Shown in pieces: positions 62,019 to 64,000 of a stretch of 64,000 nucleotides of DNA (within the stretch, counting starts at the first letter, position 1; each line of letters begins with the position of its first letter). The notes under the pieces were generated by a model that saw only the letters and a program-made list of their open reading frames with translations, did not search any database and was not told where the DNA came from. The DNA comes from Phylloscopus collybita (lineage: Eukaryota > Chordata > Aves > Passeriformes > Phylloscopidae), in NCBI GenBank assembly GCA_027886175.1, contig JAJNNQ010000006.1, forward strand, positions 7,626,001 through 7,690,000, written 5' to 3'. Made by a program: the position numbers and the translations under genes.

Positions 62019-62969
62019 CTGAACAAAAGTGCTCTTTATGATGAGGCCTACTGCAAAACTGCAGTCAGGTGTGTACTGTCTGTGCTGTGCTAATGCCTTA
62101 GATATGTGTAGGGGAAATAAAAGATCCTCAGCAAAACAGAACACAGATGAGCTGCTAACAACTTTACTTCTTTGTAACACAACTGTGGAGGGAGACCACA
62201 GGGAAACAGGAACCTCGGTAGTAACTTCTAAGAGACTTAAAATGTGGAGAAGATCAAATAAGTTCACCTGATGTGATTAATGGGGTTCTCTGCATCAAAC
62301 TTAGAAAAGCAGTTTGCAGAGAAGATGTAGAAGCAGCACTAGTGCCTGATCATGTGGGGTATCCAGCATGGGCATCCTACACCTACATGTATGAGCCTAT
62401 GGTGGAACTTTTGCATGACCTGTCATGGAGTTGTCTAAGAAGGACAATGTTTTCTTTTCCTGTGGATGCTGGACCACTGAATCTCAGAATAAATAATCAG
62501 TGGACAAGGAGGCAAAAAGAAACTTGATTTTCACAGTGGATATGACACAAATTTAGGGAAAGCACTGCCCCAGTTTTGGGAGAAGAATTCCTATCCTTCC
62601 CATGTGTCTTGGTTGTTTCTTTAAAAACAGCATTAATAAATGTTCATTATAAATTGGAAGCCATTCTCCCTTGTGTTGTCACTTCATGTCCTTGCTAAAT
62701 GTCCCTCTCCAGCTCCCTTGCATGCCCCCTTTAGATACAGGGAGGATGCTATAAGTTCTTCCCAGGATCTCCTTTTTCTCCAGTTTCATTAAATCTGGTG
62801 GCTGGATGAGTAGTGTTCTTTTTTGCCTGGCTCCTCTCTAGATTGTGAGTGAATTCTGGTAATCTTAAATGCCTTTCATTTAAGTGTCCAGGTTTTTTCT
62901 CATACCATTTATCTGAATCTCTTAATTAGCCATTCCCAGACTGCCCAACTTTAATTTCTCTCTAGTTGA

Positions 62970-63147
62970 TTAAAAACAAAACCCATCCCCCCCAACAAAC
63001 AACAAAAAAGCAGCAAAACAAAGCAAAACAAAACTAAACAAAACAAACAAAAAACCAACCAAACAAAACCCCACAACAAACAAAAACAAACAAAACCGCA
63101 CAACAAACAAAAACAAATAAACAAACAAACCCACAAATAAACAAAGA
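62970..63147. repeat. A/C-rich simple sequence, (CAAAA)n/(CAAA)n-like
   Basis: About 175 bp of irregular CAAA, CAAAA and CCAA units. Almost no T or G on the plus strand. Confidence 0.95.
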
Positions 63148-64000
63148 CCAGCCCCAAATCTCCAATTTGCTGGACAGGTCTTAGTCTCACAATTTCTGGG
63201 TTTTCAGCTTCCTTGCTTTGTCCATTTTTCACTTAGCCAGTACCACAGACCTCTCAAGAGGCTGTTTCTGGAGTCGTCTAATTCAAAATAATTCAACTAT
63301 AGACATGAAAGGGAATAAAAAGGCATTCAAAGTGGGTCTTCCTCTATGCTTAGCAGTGCCAGATTATTTAAGATTTTCCTTTTCAAAAAAGATATTCTAC
63401 TTTTCAATATTGCTTCAAATCTTGACAGTCAGCATGAGTTGGGTGTGCCTTTTGAAAGATCCTTTTATTCCCTCTCTGCCTCACTTCCTTTCTTTCATTT
63501 TTTTTTTTCCCCTCCCCTTCCTCACTTTTATTATTTGTTCTGATCTGGCAGGACCAGAATAAAAATTCCAACTGTCTCCAGCCAGCTATACTACTTCCTC
63601 ACTTCCCTAAAGCTGGTTCTTATATTTTGAAATTTGACATGTTCAAAAGGCTGTAATCATCTTATCACATGAAAAGAATTTCTGCAAGTAAGCATCTACG
63701 TCCAGTCATAGATATTTGATGCCCTTTAAAAATACTTTTTTCTTTTATAAAAGGCATTAGAATCATTAAAATATGTTCCAAAGTTTGAGGGTTCCGAAGT
63801 TAGCATCCTCATATGCATGAGAAGAATTATTTTCTTATCCTGATAATATCCTTAAATTTCCAAATATATTTATAAATTATTTACATATTATTAATTATAT
63901 TATTAATATATTTTCAGTGTCTTTTTGGCAGACTTTTTGACTTCCTAAATTGTACTTTAAGTATATTGTTGATTATCTACATGTATACATAATTTTCTCT
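63148..64000. other. AT-rich end of window, nothing recognised
   Basis: Overlapping short open frames at 63,218-63,562 have no recognisable domain. The last 200 bases are very AT-rich. Confidence 0.5.

Larger units (their letters stand above)
60396..62969. other. AT-rich stretch, no supported gene
   Basis: Contains an A/T-run pair near 60,616-60,655, a near-duplicate of 19 bp at 61,309-61,348, an (AAAAAAG)n patch at about 61,982-62,018 and a less AT-rich segment at about 62,030-62,530 with short open frames that I do not recognise. Confidence 0.5.

Overview
The window looks like vertebrate nuclear DNA from a bird, most likely a songbird (passerine). The evidence is many short, mostly 5'-truncated copies that read as CR1 LINEs on both strands, several long terminal repeats (LTRs) that match avian endogenous-retrovirus LTRs as I remember them, many A-rich and microsatellite tracts, and a strongly AT-rich background. 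I could run no database search, so family names rest on recall of avian repeat sequences; boundaries, target-site duplications and repeat units are read from the sequence.

I recognise no functional protein-coding gene, tRNA, rRNA or CpG island. The long reading frames are explained by microsatellites, by LTR or CR1 sequence, or by chance. The window is best described as a gene desert or the inside of a very large intron.

Layout. 1-12,450: AT-rich, one CR1 end (3705-3889), otherwise nothing. 12,450-15,640: a repeat cluster with a CR1 end, an LTR interrupted by a second LTR (outer about 12,847-14,119; inner about 13,420-14,006), another CR1 end with a 38-base A run, and two CR1 fragments in opposite orientation. 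17,300-17,900: a weak exon-like block and a CA microsatellite. 19,929-20,408: a solo LTR with TG...CA ends and an exact 6-bp target duplication. 20,780-21,137: three CR1 pieces on both strands. 22,352-22,747: an open, relatively GC-rich segment that I cannot assign. 26,245-27,319: a GC-rich LTR that seems internally deleted. 30,437-30,591: a long AAGG array. 35,122-35,575: a CR1 ORF2 fragment on the minus strand. 36,441-37,029 and 42,382-42,949: two copies of one LTR family in opposite orientation. 44,735-45,093: a compound pentanucleotide purine tract. 47,150-52,875: a series of minus-strand CR1 ends. 58,765-59,468: the longest CR1 3' fragment. The last 4 kb holds A/C-rich tracts and little else.

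No set of genes works together here. The history visible is retroelement insertion, nesting, LTR recombination and microsatellite growth. I found no convincing new biological system; the points most worth checking are the unassigned open segment near 22.5 kb, the nested LTR and the purine tract.
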